Shown here: in pieces, positions 10,640 through 22,030 of the stretch | Numbering within the stretch: position 1 is the first letter of the stretch | Layout: every line of letters begins with the position of its first letter | Assembly (NCBI GenBank): GCA_944474755.1 | Contig: OX104112.1 | Location: forward strand, 18,812,273 to 18,876,272 | Reading direction: 5' to 3' | Length of the DNA stretch: 64,000 nucleotides | DNA from: Limnoperna fortunei | Taxonomy: Eukaryota > Mollusca > Bivalvia > Mytilida > Modiolidae | Program-made: the position numbers and the translations under genes | Notes under the pieces: generated by a model | Databases searched by the model: none | The model's input: the letters and a program-made list of their open reading frames with translations, nothing else | What the model was told of the DNA's origin: nothing

Positions 10640-11767
10640 GTATGGAGGCAGGAACCCTGACTAATGAGGATGCAGCTTGCACAAAATAACATATGAACAT
10701 CAGCAAACAGAAAATACTCAGAAAACAAAATGAGGAAATTAACATTCTCCATAAAAAAATTATACAGAAAAGTAAAATGTCGAATCACGAGATCCTTATT
10801 GAGGCAGTATATACATGTGTATACTTAGAAAATATGTAAAATCATATTGCATCCAAAAGTGCTCATCAACAGAAATACCAAATATTCATAAATTTGATCC
10901 AATTTCAGAAATAAATCAAATACCCTAATGACTGTTTATTTCTAGTTCCATTTTTAATACCCACAATTCTCAGTGTGTTGAACTGTTGCAATTAATTTTA
11001 ACTGACATCACAGATAAATTGTTATAAAATTCTTCATCAGTTTTTCTTTCAATCAATGCTAGAATTGAGGCAGAATTTCCCAGGATACTTTGCGGCGATT
11101 TATAACCAATCATTGAAAGGAATTGAAGACAAAAAATCGGTTCATAACTCCGAACAAATATATGGTGGCTAGCTTCGACAATCTTGAGTTATTCTGATGT
11201 AGGTTCTGGAAAGGATAAAAGTGGTTTTCATGCACTACAATTCAAACTGCAACACCACAACACAGTCAATCTTGTCACCAACACTATAAATTCTGCTTTA
11301 GATCACACTGATCATGTTGATATTTCTGTTTTGACAGATTGTAGGCAAAGAAACCTTTCAGCTGATGTAGGTAGCAGCATTTATAATACTGCAGATGTGA
11401 TAGGACAACCGTCACCTAATTCACATTTTGATCGATTTGAAAACTTGTCATTTCAGATTTTCAGTGCACAGCTGCTGAGAACCCGGAAATTATTTCTTTT
11501 CAGATCACTGTTCATCAGTACGGGTATTCAAAATTCCTATTACAGCAAATAAACATCTCAGCTTCAAACCTTTTTATCTCTTCCAACTGAAAAAAAAACA
11601 GAAAAATCTGTATTTTTATAAATTGCAGTACTTATGCTGACAGTGTTTGTCAGGTTCTCAACATTTTGTATGATAAATTTCAAGTTGGAGTGTTGTGTGA
11701 TTATGTGGTTGTAGTAGTTGTAGGTGATGGTAAAAGTTATGATCTTTTAATTTTACTTAAAAACTGA
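10640..11767. other. Mostly featureless; one orphan frame at 11184-11552
   Basis: A plus-strand frame of about 120 codons (11184-11552, containing HTDHVDISVLTDCRQRNLSA) stays open but has no ATG at its start and no domain I recognise. It may be a decayed exon. The rest is AT-rich with no supported feature. Confidence 0.3.
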
Positions 11768-12150
11768 ACGATTGATTGATTTGATTTAGCTTTATGTACA
11801 GTGAGCACAGCAGTACATTGTATTTCTGCTATATTCAGGACGAGAACAAGTTAACAAACAATCAATCGAAAATGAGAGTGGGATTGGACACAGGAACACA
11901 ATTTAGACTGCAACTGGCTAAGTATGGAGTTTTGGGTAGGGGAAGAGATTTTGGCCTTTTGTAGCGGTTACAATGAGCCTATACACTTTTTCCAAATCTA
12001 CAAAAGGGTCTTTGTCGTGCAAGGAGCGTGGCACTCTCCAAACATGTTACCCACTATGGTCCACGGCCAGGCTTACCGTATTATGACCTGACAACCCCAA
12101 CGAGAGGGTCTTCCCTATCCGCCACACAAAGATGTGCTGGGACCTTAAAA
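11768..12150 (-). mobile_element. SINE-2 copy, minus strand
   Basis: The tail GATTGATTGATT lies at the left. The interior matches the 1.4-kb copy (AGTATGGAGTTTTGGGTAGG, GTAGCGGTTACAATGAGCCT, GTGCAAGGAGC), and it ends near GAGAGGGTCTTCC and CGCCACACAAAGATGTGC on the right. Confidence 0.65.
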
Positions 12151-12469
12151 ACTGAATATGGTTCATCTTTTTATATTCCTTTATCCCGGCTACTGACATG
12201 TTCTAAAAAATCTACTGCCTATTTTTGTCAAAAGATAGTTTAATACTTGCTTCAAACTTCCACCATGGTTCTACTTTACGTATTTTATCAGACTGTTCTA
12301 AATATGCAGTTACAGACAGATTTTTTACTCAGGTTATCTATTACATATCTGGTAAAGCAATTCATTTCTGGTGATCTTGACAATTTTCTGATATATAATC
12401 ATGAAAATTATAACACTAATTTCTGATATCATATCTTCTTTAAGGTTTAATATTACCTCAGATGAGGAC

Positions 12470-12640
12470 CATCCAGTATGCGAATGTTGGTCATTCTGTC
12501 GGTTGTCTGGGGAAAGTCGGCCTTGTGCCTCAAGTACCCACTGTATGTGAATGCTCCTCATTCTGTAAGTTGTCCAGGGAAAGTTGGCTTTGTGGCCTCA
12601 AGTACCACTGTAGGTGAATGCTGGCCATTCTGTCTTTAAA
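12470..12640. repeat. ~77-bp direct repeat, 2+ copies
   Basis: Units share GAATG(T/C)T(G/C)(G/C)TCATTCTGT, GGGAAAGT(C/T)GGC and CCTCAAGTACC. Two full units and a partial third (ATTCTGTC at 12640) are visible. Origin unknown. Confidence 0.6.
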
Positions 12641-13679
12641 GAAATGACATTTTTGTAACTGGTTTTTTTTTTTTTTTTTTTTCAAGTTTAAATACATAAC
12701 AATTAACATAGCTAATGTCAGTAATGAAGTTTGTTTCTATATCAGTTATAACTTTTAATTCCTCATAAAAAATAAATGTTTAATGTTAAATCTATTTATG
12801 TATTCGCAAATATAAGGCAACAATAAAATGTATTCACAAAAAATGCATAACATTCCACCCAGGTAGATGCCAAACCTTGGCTTCATCCAGGTGTGTCAGG
12901 TAACCGCTTGACAAAATGCAGACGAGCAAAAAATTGGATTAAAACGCCTTTTAAACAGTTATATTTTATACATTTGTAAAAAATTTTAGTTACACACACA
13001 AAACTTACCTCGTTCTTTCAAGAAAAGTTGCAGATATCGTTCACATTCCATCTCTCCATTTGTTGCATTCCATGTCCAAGATTAGAAGTTGTTGTTAAAA
13101 TAACCGCGAAGGGTGATGGGAAATATTTAGACTTCGGGGATTCCTTAGGGTATTTTCTTTACATTTTTTGTATTTTTAACCAATGAAAACCTGTAGGATG
13201 CGTTTGTGTCAGTTAAAAATAGACCAGGTGATTTGCGTCATGGAAAATTTCCAAAACTCCTCCCCCATAAATGGGTCGTTTTGCATAGCAACTCGTGATG
13301 CTTTTTCTGTTTTAAGAAAATAAGTTTACGAACTGAATGTTAAATTGTTTAATGAATTTATTTGTTTAAATCAAGGATGTATATAAATCGTTTAAATTGA
13401 TTTAAATATCGACACTTTTCTGTAAAATTTATCGATAGGAACGCCACCTATAATAATATGGTTAACTCCCTTTTCCCGCGTGTTTTTAAAAAGGAACTCT
13501 TCTGTGTCGGTGGCTTTTCCGCTGAATGTTTCGACAACGTGCATAATGATACGAAAGGAAGACTTAACAACAATGTTGCATTTTGTTGAAGATAAGTAGA
13601 TAAGTAACGTCAGGTCCCACTTTATAACAGCGATCACCAACGTTAGATTTACGTCATGTGTTTGCTGGGCAGTAATCGG
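12641..13679. other. No gene seen
   Basis: Contains a T run of about 20 at 12662-12682. A minus-strand frame at 13392-13691 of 99 codons has no recognisable domain. Nothing else is supported. Confidence 0.4.
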
Positions 13680-14060
13680 TGGCTTAAACACTAGTTGGTC
13701 TACAGGAAATCAACAGCTAACAGTTGGTCTAAAGTCATTCAATGCTTACACTAGTAATCTACAGTAATCGACGGATAACACTAGCTGGTCTACAATAATC
13801 GTAGCTGGTCTACAATAATTGACAGCATACACAAGTTGGTCTACAGTTATTGACGGCTTACACTAATTGGTCTACAGTAACCGACGGCTGACACTAGTTG
13901 TCTACATTAATCTACAGCTAACACTAGTTGATCTACACTAATCTACGGAAAACACTAGTTGGTCTACAGTTATCGACGTCTTACACTATTTGGTCTACAG
14001 TTATCGATGTCTTGGTCTACAGTAACCGACGGCTGACATTAGTTGGACCACAGTAGTGCA
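13680..14060 (+). repeat. 31-bp minisatellite, family A, array 1
   Basis: About eleven units of ACACTAGTTGGTCTACAGTA followed by ATCGACGGCTA (31 bp), with substitutions. One junction is short: the monomer ends at ATCG and runs straight into TAGCTGGTC (13797-13807). The same truncated junction occurs in the second array at 41371-41390, which marks the two arrays as paralogous. Confidence 0.8.
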
Positions 14061-14520
14061 GCCACTGAAAGCTTCATTCCTGAAAGCTGTTTTTAATGTT
14101 AATCAAGCACATATAAAGATTGCTTGTTGAGTTTTATTAGTATATCCAACCTTTAAATCAAAAGGCCCTATCCAGTTTGACTAAGATGTATAAAACTTAG
14201 ACATTTTTATTTAAGAGTAAGGGAAAAAATAACTTATTTGTGAAGAATATATTGCAATATTAAAAGGTCGTTTAAAATCTTGCTTATAATAAGAAGTTTG
14301 ATTTTTCAACTTAATAAATTTATTGAAATGAAACTTGTATGTTGTCATGCTATAGTTTAACTTTTGCTATGAAAGATATTTTATTTAATGTGAAATGAAA
14401 AGACAAATTTACTAAGGTCATTAATTGAAAAGGAATAATAAACATAATAAAAAAATTTAAATATCATAAAATTTTACGTATTTTTTTTTGCGAATAATAA
14501 CTTTTTATTTTTATATGTTT
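14061..14520. other. No gene seen
   Basis: AT-rich, with A and T runs. No supported feature. Confidence 0.4.
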
Positions 14521-14524
14521 CCTA

Positions 14525-14840
14525 CATATTGTCAGGATGGTCCTAAGATAATTCTTAATAGGATTATACTAAGAGAGCTTTGTTGAACGCCTTAAGTCAG
14601 TCCTAAAACATCCTAAATATTATCCCTTAGACGTATCATAGGACATATCTTAGGATTCTTTCATTGACACGGCCTCAGACTAGGGGCGATGTTTTCGAAA
14701 CTATCCTAAACTAGGTCTTACGACATTTCTTAAGACATAATATAGGACTGACTTAGGACAGTCTTAGGACGTGTCTTAGACCTCACACCGAAGGTATCCT
14801 AAGGCCAACCTAGCAAAGATGTCTTAAATCTGCCTCAAAT
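14525..14840. repeat. Cluster of TCCTAAGA / TCTTAGGA words on both strands
   Basis: More than a dozen copies of the 6-8-mer TCCTAA or its complement TTAGGA occur in alternating orientation, so the segment can fold on itself in many ways. The phrase GATGTTTTCGAAACTATCCT also occurs. It looks like a foldback-type element with internal short inverted words. Confidence 0.45.
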
Positions 14841-15154
14841 ATCCTATCAATACATATGAGATTAATTGAGAAGTCACTCAAATTTCGATGTGGATTGCAA
14901 TTAAAAAAGTAAATCAACGATTAACAGCCATGGATCAATAAATCTTGGGACGGGGCTTTCCCTGTGGGTTTTTGATCCAAGTTATGACGCTGCATAAGCC
15001 CCTAAACCGAATTCTAATATTTGTTGGTATGTTCCAACTACAGGACTGACCCCTTGATAAAAATGTTGATGTATACTACTTAGCATGTTTTACAAGGGAA
15101 CATTCACAACTCAGTGACCTAGCTAAGATCTGAATTAATTTAGTAGCAGTTTGC

Positions 15155-15765
15155 TGAATCCTAGTTTCCCGATTCCTAGGTCTAGTTTGCCGATTGCCAG
15201 ATTGCCGAGTCCAGTTTGCCGATTGCCAGATTGCCGAGTCCAGTTTGCCAATTCCTAGTTTGCCGATTGCCTAGTCCAGTTTGCCGATTGCCAGATTTCC
15301 GAGTCCAGTTTGCCGATTGCCAGATTGCCGAGTCCAGTGTGCCGATTGCCAGATTGCCGAGTCCAGTTTGCCGATTGCCAGATTTCCGAGTCCAGTTTGC
15401 CGATTGCCAGATTGCCGAGTCCAGTTTGCCGAATCCTAGTTTGCCGATTGTCGAGTCCAATTTGCCGATTCCTAGGTCTAGTTTGCCGATTACTAGGTCT
15501 AGTTTGCCGATTGCCAGATTGCCGAGTACAGTTTGCCGATTAGCAGATTGCCGAGTCCAGTTTGCCGATTGCCAGATTGCCGAGTCCAGTTTGCCGACTC
15601 CTAGTTTGCCGATTGCCGAGTCCAGTTTGCCGATTGCCAGATTGCCGCGTCCAGTTTGCCGATTACCAGATTGCCGAGTCCAGTTTGCCGATTCCTAGTT
15701 TGCCGATTGCCAGGTCCAGTTTGCCGATTTCCAGATTGCCGAGTTTAGTTTGCCGATTCCACGAT
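15155..15765 (+). repeat. GC-richer minisatellite, 29-bp and 15-bp units
   Basis: Alternating units: a 29-bp unit (CCAGTTTGCCGATTGCCAGA followed by TTGCCGAGT) and a shorter unit (AGTTTGCCGATTCCT). About 25 units. Several forward frames and one reverse frame stay open because the units lack stops. The proteins they would give are repeats of VCRLPD/RLPSP type and I do not regard them as genes. Confidence 0.85.
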
Positions 15766-16147
15766 ATACTAAGAACAATTTACAAGGTGCACATGAATGA
15801 TTGTAGGTTTATGTATTTATTCTCTGTAATATTGATGGGAAAGATACTAGTAAGAAATTAAATTCACACACGACACCTGCGATACAAAAGGGGGTGGGGG
15901 GGGGAGAGTAACTCAACATGGCGTATTCTTTTTGAAACTTTCTTTCATTATTTAAACTACCACTGCTTTTTGTGTTCTTTCTAAATTTAAAACAAAATGA
16001 CACAAGCTGATAATTCTTTTTTATGTAAATTTAATTAGTTAAACTATTTAATTAATATAATTGATTTAAGTAATTTTTCTAAACACACATAATTCTCGAT
16101 GAAAATTCTTTTATACTACTTGTTGATTGTTCTTAATTGGTTATCTT

Positions 16148-16216
16148 CAAACTAGGAATCGGCAAGGTGGACGCGGCAAACTGCGAATCTGCAAATTAGG
16201 AATCGGCAAACTAGAA
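16148..16216 (-). repeat. Inverted outlier of the 15.2-kb minisatellite
   Basis: CTAGGAATCGGCAA, GGCAAACTGC and TAGGAATCGGCAAACTAG are the reverse complement of the 15.2-kb units, about 400 bp beyond the array. The block is thus an inverted fragment of the same repeat. Confidence 0.65.
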
Positions 16217-16519
16217 TGCTACCTATATATGATGAAAAAGCTTTTTTCGGCAACAGGTTTAGGGGCCGCTGTTAGGGGTCGAGGGGATGGGGGTGTAATC
16301 GCTCCCGAGATATAGCATTTTTTGACATGTAATTACAAATTTGTATTGATAAGTTTAAGTGAAGTAATTTTCTGGAAACTTTCTATGCAAAAAGCACAAA
16401 TAAATATGAAATAAAATGATATAGGCTGTCACTGAGTAAACCACCGCTGTGTCATAAATTCAAAAACAGGAAGCTGTGGTTCCACCGAGGTGAATTCGGT
16501 AAGCGGAATTAAAAACCCC
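16217..16519. other. No gene seen
   Basis: Short G-rich stretch at 16259-16300, otherwise AT-rich. No supported feature. Confidence 0.35.
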
Positions 16520-16815
16520 TATAGTTGTTTGTTTGTTTGAATATTTGTTTAACGCCACTTTCAGCAATTTTTCAGCTAGATCATGGCGTCCAGTTTGTAC
16601 TGGGGGAAGAAGCCGGAGTACCCGTTAGGAAAACTTTCAATCCTTGTCTTGGGGAGTTTTTTACGTCCTACACCGACAACTTAATGCCCTTGGTCGGACG
16701 GACTTTCAATCCTTGTCAATTAAGATTGGAATCTTTGTCAATTAAGATTGGAATCGAGAACACCCAACCTGCAGGGTTGACAGACCACGTGATCAATGGT
16801 AGACGAACTGCTGTA
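16520..16815 (-). mobile_element. SINE-1 copy with internal duplications
   Basis: Begins GTTTGTTTGTTTGAATATTT with GCAATTTTTCAGCTAGATCA and proceeds to ACCACGTGATCAATGGTAGA. The linker is rearranged: the words TTTCAATCCTTGTC and AATTAAGATTGGAATC each occur twice, so the copy carries a small tandem duplication of the same linker that forms the array at 34.1 kb. The tRNA-like head is lost. Confidence 0.7.
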
Positions 16816-17414
16816 TACCGTAGATCGGGCTTCATTTGGGTACGCCGGCTTTCTCCGCCAACAAAATCTGGACGTCATCATATAGAATCAAAATGATGGT
16901 AGTGATGTTAAACATCATTCAAACCAACAAAACAAAATCGATATATTAGAATAAGATGAACTTCTTCAAGCATTATATAATGTTGTAGGGTGTGGGAGGG
17001 TATAATGTGGGAGGGTATAATAAAACTTGTGAAATAACGACTGATGTTAAACGATAGATTATCATTTTGAACGTCACGCTGATCATTGTGTGATGATAAG
17101 GCTGTTGCTTTACGGACATATTTATCAATCGAATATTTAATGTGTTGCAAATAAAATTATATTTATACCATTCATAAACTGCCTAGAATGAAAATGGTGG
17201 TACTAAACTTTCCTGGCGACATCTCTCGATTTTTTTCTTGGCCACAAAGATGTTGAAGCCATGTCTTTCGAGTTTCCGCCACCGCCACATTAAGAAATAT
17301 GAACGGAGTAAAAATATTTTACATTTTTAACTCATTTGAATAATAAAGTTATTTCAATCTTAAATGTAAATAAATAAGTACGTGGGCATTTGAACTGAGC
17401 ATCCAATTGTTTTC

Positions 17415-17530
17415 CACATTCTGGTCACCTTGGACATTCTATGAGAGGGACATTGTCCGCCTTGCACATACAATGAGAGTTCTTTGTCCATCTTGGATTA
17501 TCACGAAAGAATTTTGTCAGCCTATGCAGT
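17415..17530. repeat. Decayed ~31-32-bp tandem repeat
   Basis: Three units: ATGAGAGGGACATTGTCCGC, ATGAGAGTTCTTTGTCCATC and ACGAAAGAATTTTGTCAGCC, spaced about 31-33 bp. Related in wording to the array at 4.6 kb. Confidence 0.4.
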
Positions 17531-19211
17531 GCTTATCTAGGATTTCCAAATTAGGCGAGCTGGGCCAGACGTGTAGCTGCCTATACGCCTGAATCCACAC
17601 GATTTTGCCAAAAGATATTGCAATTTATCCTGCAATCAGTAAACTTAGAAATATACTGCCCTTATTTAGGCATGCTATTAGAACTCTAAAAATGCACCAA
17701 TGGACACCATTGTTTTCAAAATGTTCCCAGTGGGGGCATGCCCCTGCCTATTAATTATTTAGTGAATTCACAATGTAACTAGTCTAACTACGACCCTGAA
17801 GAGGTCTAGCTTAAGAACCACCCCCTCCCATGCAGAGTTGATCAAAATTGAACAATTAAAACTATAAAGTATGATTTCCCCTGACCATCTCTTTAATTTA
17901 ACTAAATACATCCAATTGAAGATCGGAGAGATTTTTTTCAGTTCCACATGAATAACCGCCGTAAATCATAAATGGTTTTGTTCCAAACACAAATTTTTAA
18001 AATAAATCCATATAAATTATAAAAGTTCAAACTTATTTCATCAGAGCAGAAATCTACAAATCAACAGTTAGTTATACTGAGGCAGGTTACTATAATTAAT
18101 TTTTTCACTAGATCGGGTTTACATTTCCTCCTAATAGTGTCTCCCGTACGAATATTTGGACAGTCGTTTATCAGGAACACACATACAGGTAAATAATTAA
18201 TACATTTATTCTTTCCATATTTAAAACACAAAGAATAAATTGTAACTTTCGTACAGAATTAAACACTAATGTCATATTTCAATATGTTTCTTTATGGTGT
18301 TTTCTTAACATTAAAATGTACTTTCGTACGACAAAATCTACTTTCGTTTTAAAGGAATGCAGAACATAGAGAGTTGCAAAAAACCGAAAACTTCTTAAAC
18401 TTATTTTGTTATGTCAAGATTATTTTCTGTTAAGCATTTAGAATCTTAGCATATTGAAAATTCTAGTTTTTGTTGTTGTTATTGTTTTATTAGATTACGG
18501 AACACGTTTGTCGAATGAATAATATGCGGAACGGAACAGAACACGGTGGGAGGTACCATACGGGTTTATTAAAACAATCAATTTTTATATATTTTACAAG
18601 AGTTTAAAATACTGAATTGTTTACTGTAGAAGTTTGTTAAAAGTGATAATTTCAAATGGTGTATTACCTGTGCATTAAGATGTAAGTCGTTCGATGTTTA
18701 TATATCACTCGTTCTTGGCCGCAATCTGTTTACAATAGATTGATCGTAGCGGGATATCGAATATAATTCCCAATAAATCAGTGTTTTTTGCATATTTGTA
18801 CCAGTATTTGCAAGAATAGCCTTTGAAGAAAATTGTGAAACGTTATATTTGATGAAACACAGTGGGTTTGGTGAAATTTGATCCAGTGCAAAAAAAGGTC
18901 AAACCTGATGTCAGATTCTCTCGGAAATCATCAGCGATAATGATAGATAAAAAAAGGCATTGTTTCGGATTTGTTAAATACTTCAGGGGCAATTATTTCC
19001 GGGGCAAGGAAACCCGCGGCGCGAGGGGTACATGTACAAAACAGACGTACCCCTACCAAACTGGCAACTATTGAATTAGAAGGCATTTATTACGAGGTAA
19101 ATTTTGTTATCAGCGAAATCGTAACTTTAGTTCTTTTTTAAAATGTCATGAAAGTTCTGATCACAGTGAAAACAAATTTCGTAGGACCTACCAGACATGT
19201 CTGGTGAAAAT
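17531..19211. other. Gene-free stretch
   Basis: AT-rich. The word CTTTCGTAC recurs near 18247 and 18321 and the stretch 18510-18545 is GGAAC-rich, without an array. No gene or element ends were found. Confidence 0.4.
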
Positions 19212-19582
19212 TCCTTCGATTCAAACAGAGCAGCCCAGCGCGTCCCCGGGTGGCGGAGTGGGTAGACCCTCTCGTGGGGAGTTGTCAGATCACAATACGG
19301 AAAGCCTGACCGCGGACCGTAGTGGGTAACCTGTTTGGAGAGTACCAAGCTCCTTGCACAATAAAGACGCCTTTTTTATATTTCGAAAAAGAGTAGGCTC
19401 ATTGTAGCCGCTACAAAAGGTAAATTTTCCGCCTACATACTTTTCCAGTGGTCGTCAAAATTGTATTCTCTGTGACCCATCCCACCCCCATTTTCCGTTG
19501 ATTTATTGTTTGTTAACTTGTTCCCGTCCTGAATATAGCTCGCTGAACGTAAAGCAGACATCCAATCAATCAATCAATCGAT
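19212..19582 (+). mobile_element. SINE-2 copy, plus strand, best preserved
   Basis: Runs from CAGAGCAGCCCAGCGCGTCC through GGTGGCGGAGTGGGTAGACC (A-box-like), ATTGTAGCCGCTACAAAAGG and CTCGCTGAACGTAAAGCAGA to the tail CCAATCAATCAATCAATC. This copy lacks the poly-C expansion of the 1.4-kb copy and is the best reference for the family here. Confidence 0.7.
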
Positions 19583-20087
19583 TCCAATCGTTTTCTTGAA
19601 GTGAGCCGGCTGAATTTAAACAAGAACGAAGTGTTCGCTTACTTCACGTGACGGAAGTCTATAGCTGTATTTCGTACTTAAATATGTATAAGGTGACATG
19701 CAGTTGATGTTGCACATTAAAAATATTAATTTTAATATCGATAAAGTCGATTATTAGTATTAAATTATTTCGCGCTTAAAAAGGGTGTCAATAATTTTAG
19801 TAGAATAAATGATAAACATTTTGGTAAATTTCTGAGAGACAACGACCCAAAATTTTTGCAAAGCAACCCATCCCTGTCATATTAAAATGTTCCTCATATT
19901 GCTGTTATAAACTTAACCACGTAATCAATACCACGGGCTAAAAAAATCCGTCTTTCTAGCGTATGTAATAGCTGCAACATGTATTTTGTCTCGGATGTAT
20001 CATATGACTTCACCGGATGTGTGATGTAATCCACACGACATCGCGGGATGTTTGATGTAATACACACAAATAAATCGACACTTATGT
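19583..20087. other. No gene seen
   Basis: A minus-strand frame at 19894-20148 (84 codons, reading SATFTASGLALGILWSYTYI) overlaps the left end of the nested block. It lacks an ATG and any recognisable domain, so I do not call it. Confidence 0.35.
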
Positions 20088-20171
20088 AGGTGTAGGACCA
20101 CAATATACCAAGAGCCAGTCCAGAGGCTGTAAAAGTAGCACTATTCAACAGACCGGTTCAATGTTGTCTAA

Positions 20172-21657
20172 GGCCACACAGAATTAATTACTTGTTCTTC
20201 GGACTTTAACTTTGAAAATAAGGAGCGAGCGAGCGAAATTTTTTTATTAATTCTTTTTTTTTGAAATTTTGATTTTTTTGGAGCGAATGATTTTTTTTAA
20301 GGCGAGCGAAATGTTTTAAACTTTTATACCCCCGCTCGACAGAGTCTGGGGTATATAGTGGTCCTCATGTCCGTCCGTCCGTCCGTCTGTCCGTCCGTCC
20401 GTTCGTCCGTCCACATTTGGTTTCCGGATGATAATTCAAAAAGTGTACATCCGATTTGAATGAAACTTTGGAATATTGTTATATATCAGGTTGGTAAGAA
20501 GCCTATCGATTTTGGGGGAAATCCGTCAAATTTCAAGGTCACAGTCCACGAAAAACGTTAGAAATTTTAACAAAAAAGTTGTTTCCGGACAATAACTCAA
20601 AAAGTTTACATCCGATTTGAATGAAACTTTGGGATATTGTTATATATCAGGTTTGTAAGAAGCCTATCGATTTTAGGGGAAATCTGTCAAATTTCAAGGT
20701 CACAGTCCACGAAAAATGTTAGAAATTTTTACAAAAAGTTGTTTCCGGAAAATAACTCAAAAAGTTTTCATCCGATTTTAATGAAACTGTAAAATATTCT
20801 TATATATTTTGTTGGTAAGAAGCCTATTGATTTGGTGGAAATCCATCCAATTTCAAGGTCACAATCCACGAAAAACGTTAGAAATTCTCACAAAAGCGGG
20901 GGTATCAGCGATCGCTAGATCGACTTTGTCTGGTTAAAAAAGATTTTTTTTCAAGTTTTCATGGTTAAACTGATGCGAGAGAGCGATTTTTTTTTATTTT
21001 GAAGAAAATAACTGAAATTAAAAAAAATTATTTGATATTAAGCAAGTGCTTGTTCTCATTGTTTTATGACTTAGCCAATTGATTAATAAATTATATAGCA
21101 GAAAAGAATTGTCTTGAATAGTTTTTTCTCTTCTGAAAAGATGCTGCCTTGGCTTTCTACCAATAGGTACAGACGAGCCAACAGACAGCCCATACCACTA
21201 TTCAGTTATGTCTCCAAATCTTTTTGGCAAGGCATAATTTCAAGATTGATTAAAAAGAAATAATAAAAGACTACCTGTCTTTATTAACAATAACAAACAG
21301 TAAAAATAACATTTTATTTGGTAGCAGTACTTTAAACTGTGTGGCAACTGCTGCCACAACCACCCACTTGTTTTGTTTTCTGTCATTGTTTTCTACATTT
21401 TACTTTCGGTTTTGATTTTATAGAGGACTAAAACAGTATTTTAACCTTCTAAGTTCTGAATGAATCTCCAGCTATCGGAGCACTTGGATGGAAATCGTAA
21501 AACGCGGAGAAGATTTTTTTTTTTTAAAGACAACTTCCGGTTCTGGACGCGGGCGGGTTTCCGGTTAATGCGGGTGGCAGAAATTTATATATTTTTCTTA
21601 CTGAAATAATTTTACGTGCGGGCGGTCCGACGAACAAGTAATTTATTCGGCGTGGCC
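20172..21657. mobile_element. Harbinger-like TIR element, 1.49 kb, TSD TAA
   Basis: The left terminus GGCCACACAGAATTAATTAC continues TTGTTCTTCGGAC. The right terminus is its inverted counterpart, GTCCGACGAACAAG then TTCGGCGTGGCC, about 35 bp with a few mismatches. TAA flanks both sides (20169-20171 and 21658-21660). The interior has GAGCGAGCGAAAT blocks on both sides of a later insertion and no transposase. Confidence 0.7.
20325..20934 (+). mobile_element. Tandem-cored Helentron-like element, family F1
   Basis: The 5' end is a hairpin TATACCCC...GGGGTATA, followed by a (GTCC)n tract at 20370-20412. About three units of roughly 162 bp follow (CATCCGATTTGAATGAAACT, CAAGGTCACAGTCCACGAAA). Then comes a copy of the 5' terminus in inverse orientation (AGCGGGGGTAT, 20895-20905) and a short hairpin CGATCGCTAGATCG (20909-20922). 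This order (5' terminal repeat, tandem core, subterminal inverted repeat, 3' hairpin) is that of DINE-1/HINE-type non-autonomous Helentrons. Inserted within the element at 20172-21657. Confidence 0.65.
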
Positions 21658-22030
21658 TAATATAGAATTTGAACCGCACATAATACAAAAATAAATTTGG
21701 TATTTTTGAAAAGATGAATATTCAGGAAACTTGATTATAAAGTTTGATGGGTTTTAAATATACATAAAAAAGTTGAGAGTTAATTAAGAACATGCACTAT
21801 GTTTGGACTGAAATAGAAAGTAAAAAAAAATATTTTAAGTCCACATGAACTTCCGGTTGAGCGTTCGACCTTATATGCAATGAAACATATTTTGACAGAA
21901 AATTGAACCAGTGCATATTTATATGGAGCAGAAGTGTCGTTTTATTCGAATAAAGATACATTTTCTAGGATAAGTCAAAATCATCAAATTTAATATAACC
22001 GAAATCCTAACAAATGATGGTCCTACACCT

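Larger units (their letters stand above)
20088..22030. mobile_element. Possible outer TIR element of a three-level nest
   Basis: Perfect 13-bp inverted termini AGGTGTAGGACCA (20088-20100) and TGGTCCTACACCT (22018-22030). It encloses the TAA-flanked element at 20172-21657, which in turn encloses the tandem-cored element at 20325-20934. Only the termini support it, so chance similarity is possible. Confidence 0.4.

Noticed and set aside
15182..15861. Open frames of 77-160 codons rich in RLPSPVCRLP repeats
   Set aside because: Translation of a 29/15-bp minisatellite; several frames and both strands are open.
19894..20148. Minus frame of 84 codons
   Set aside because: No ATG, no domain, and it runs across the left end of a proposed element.
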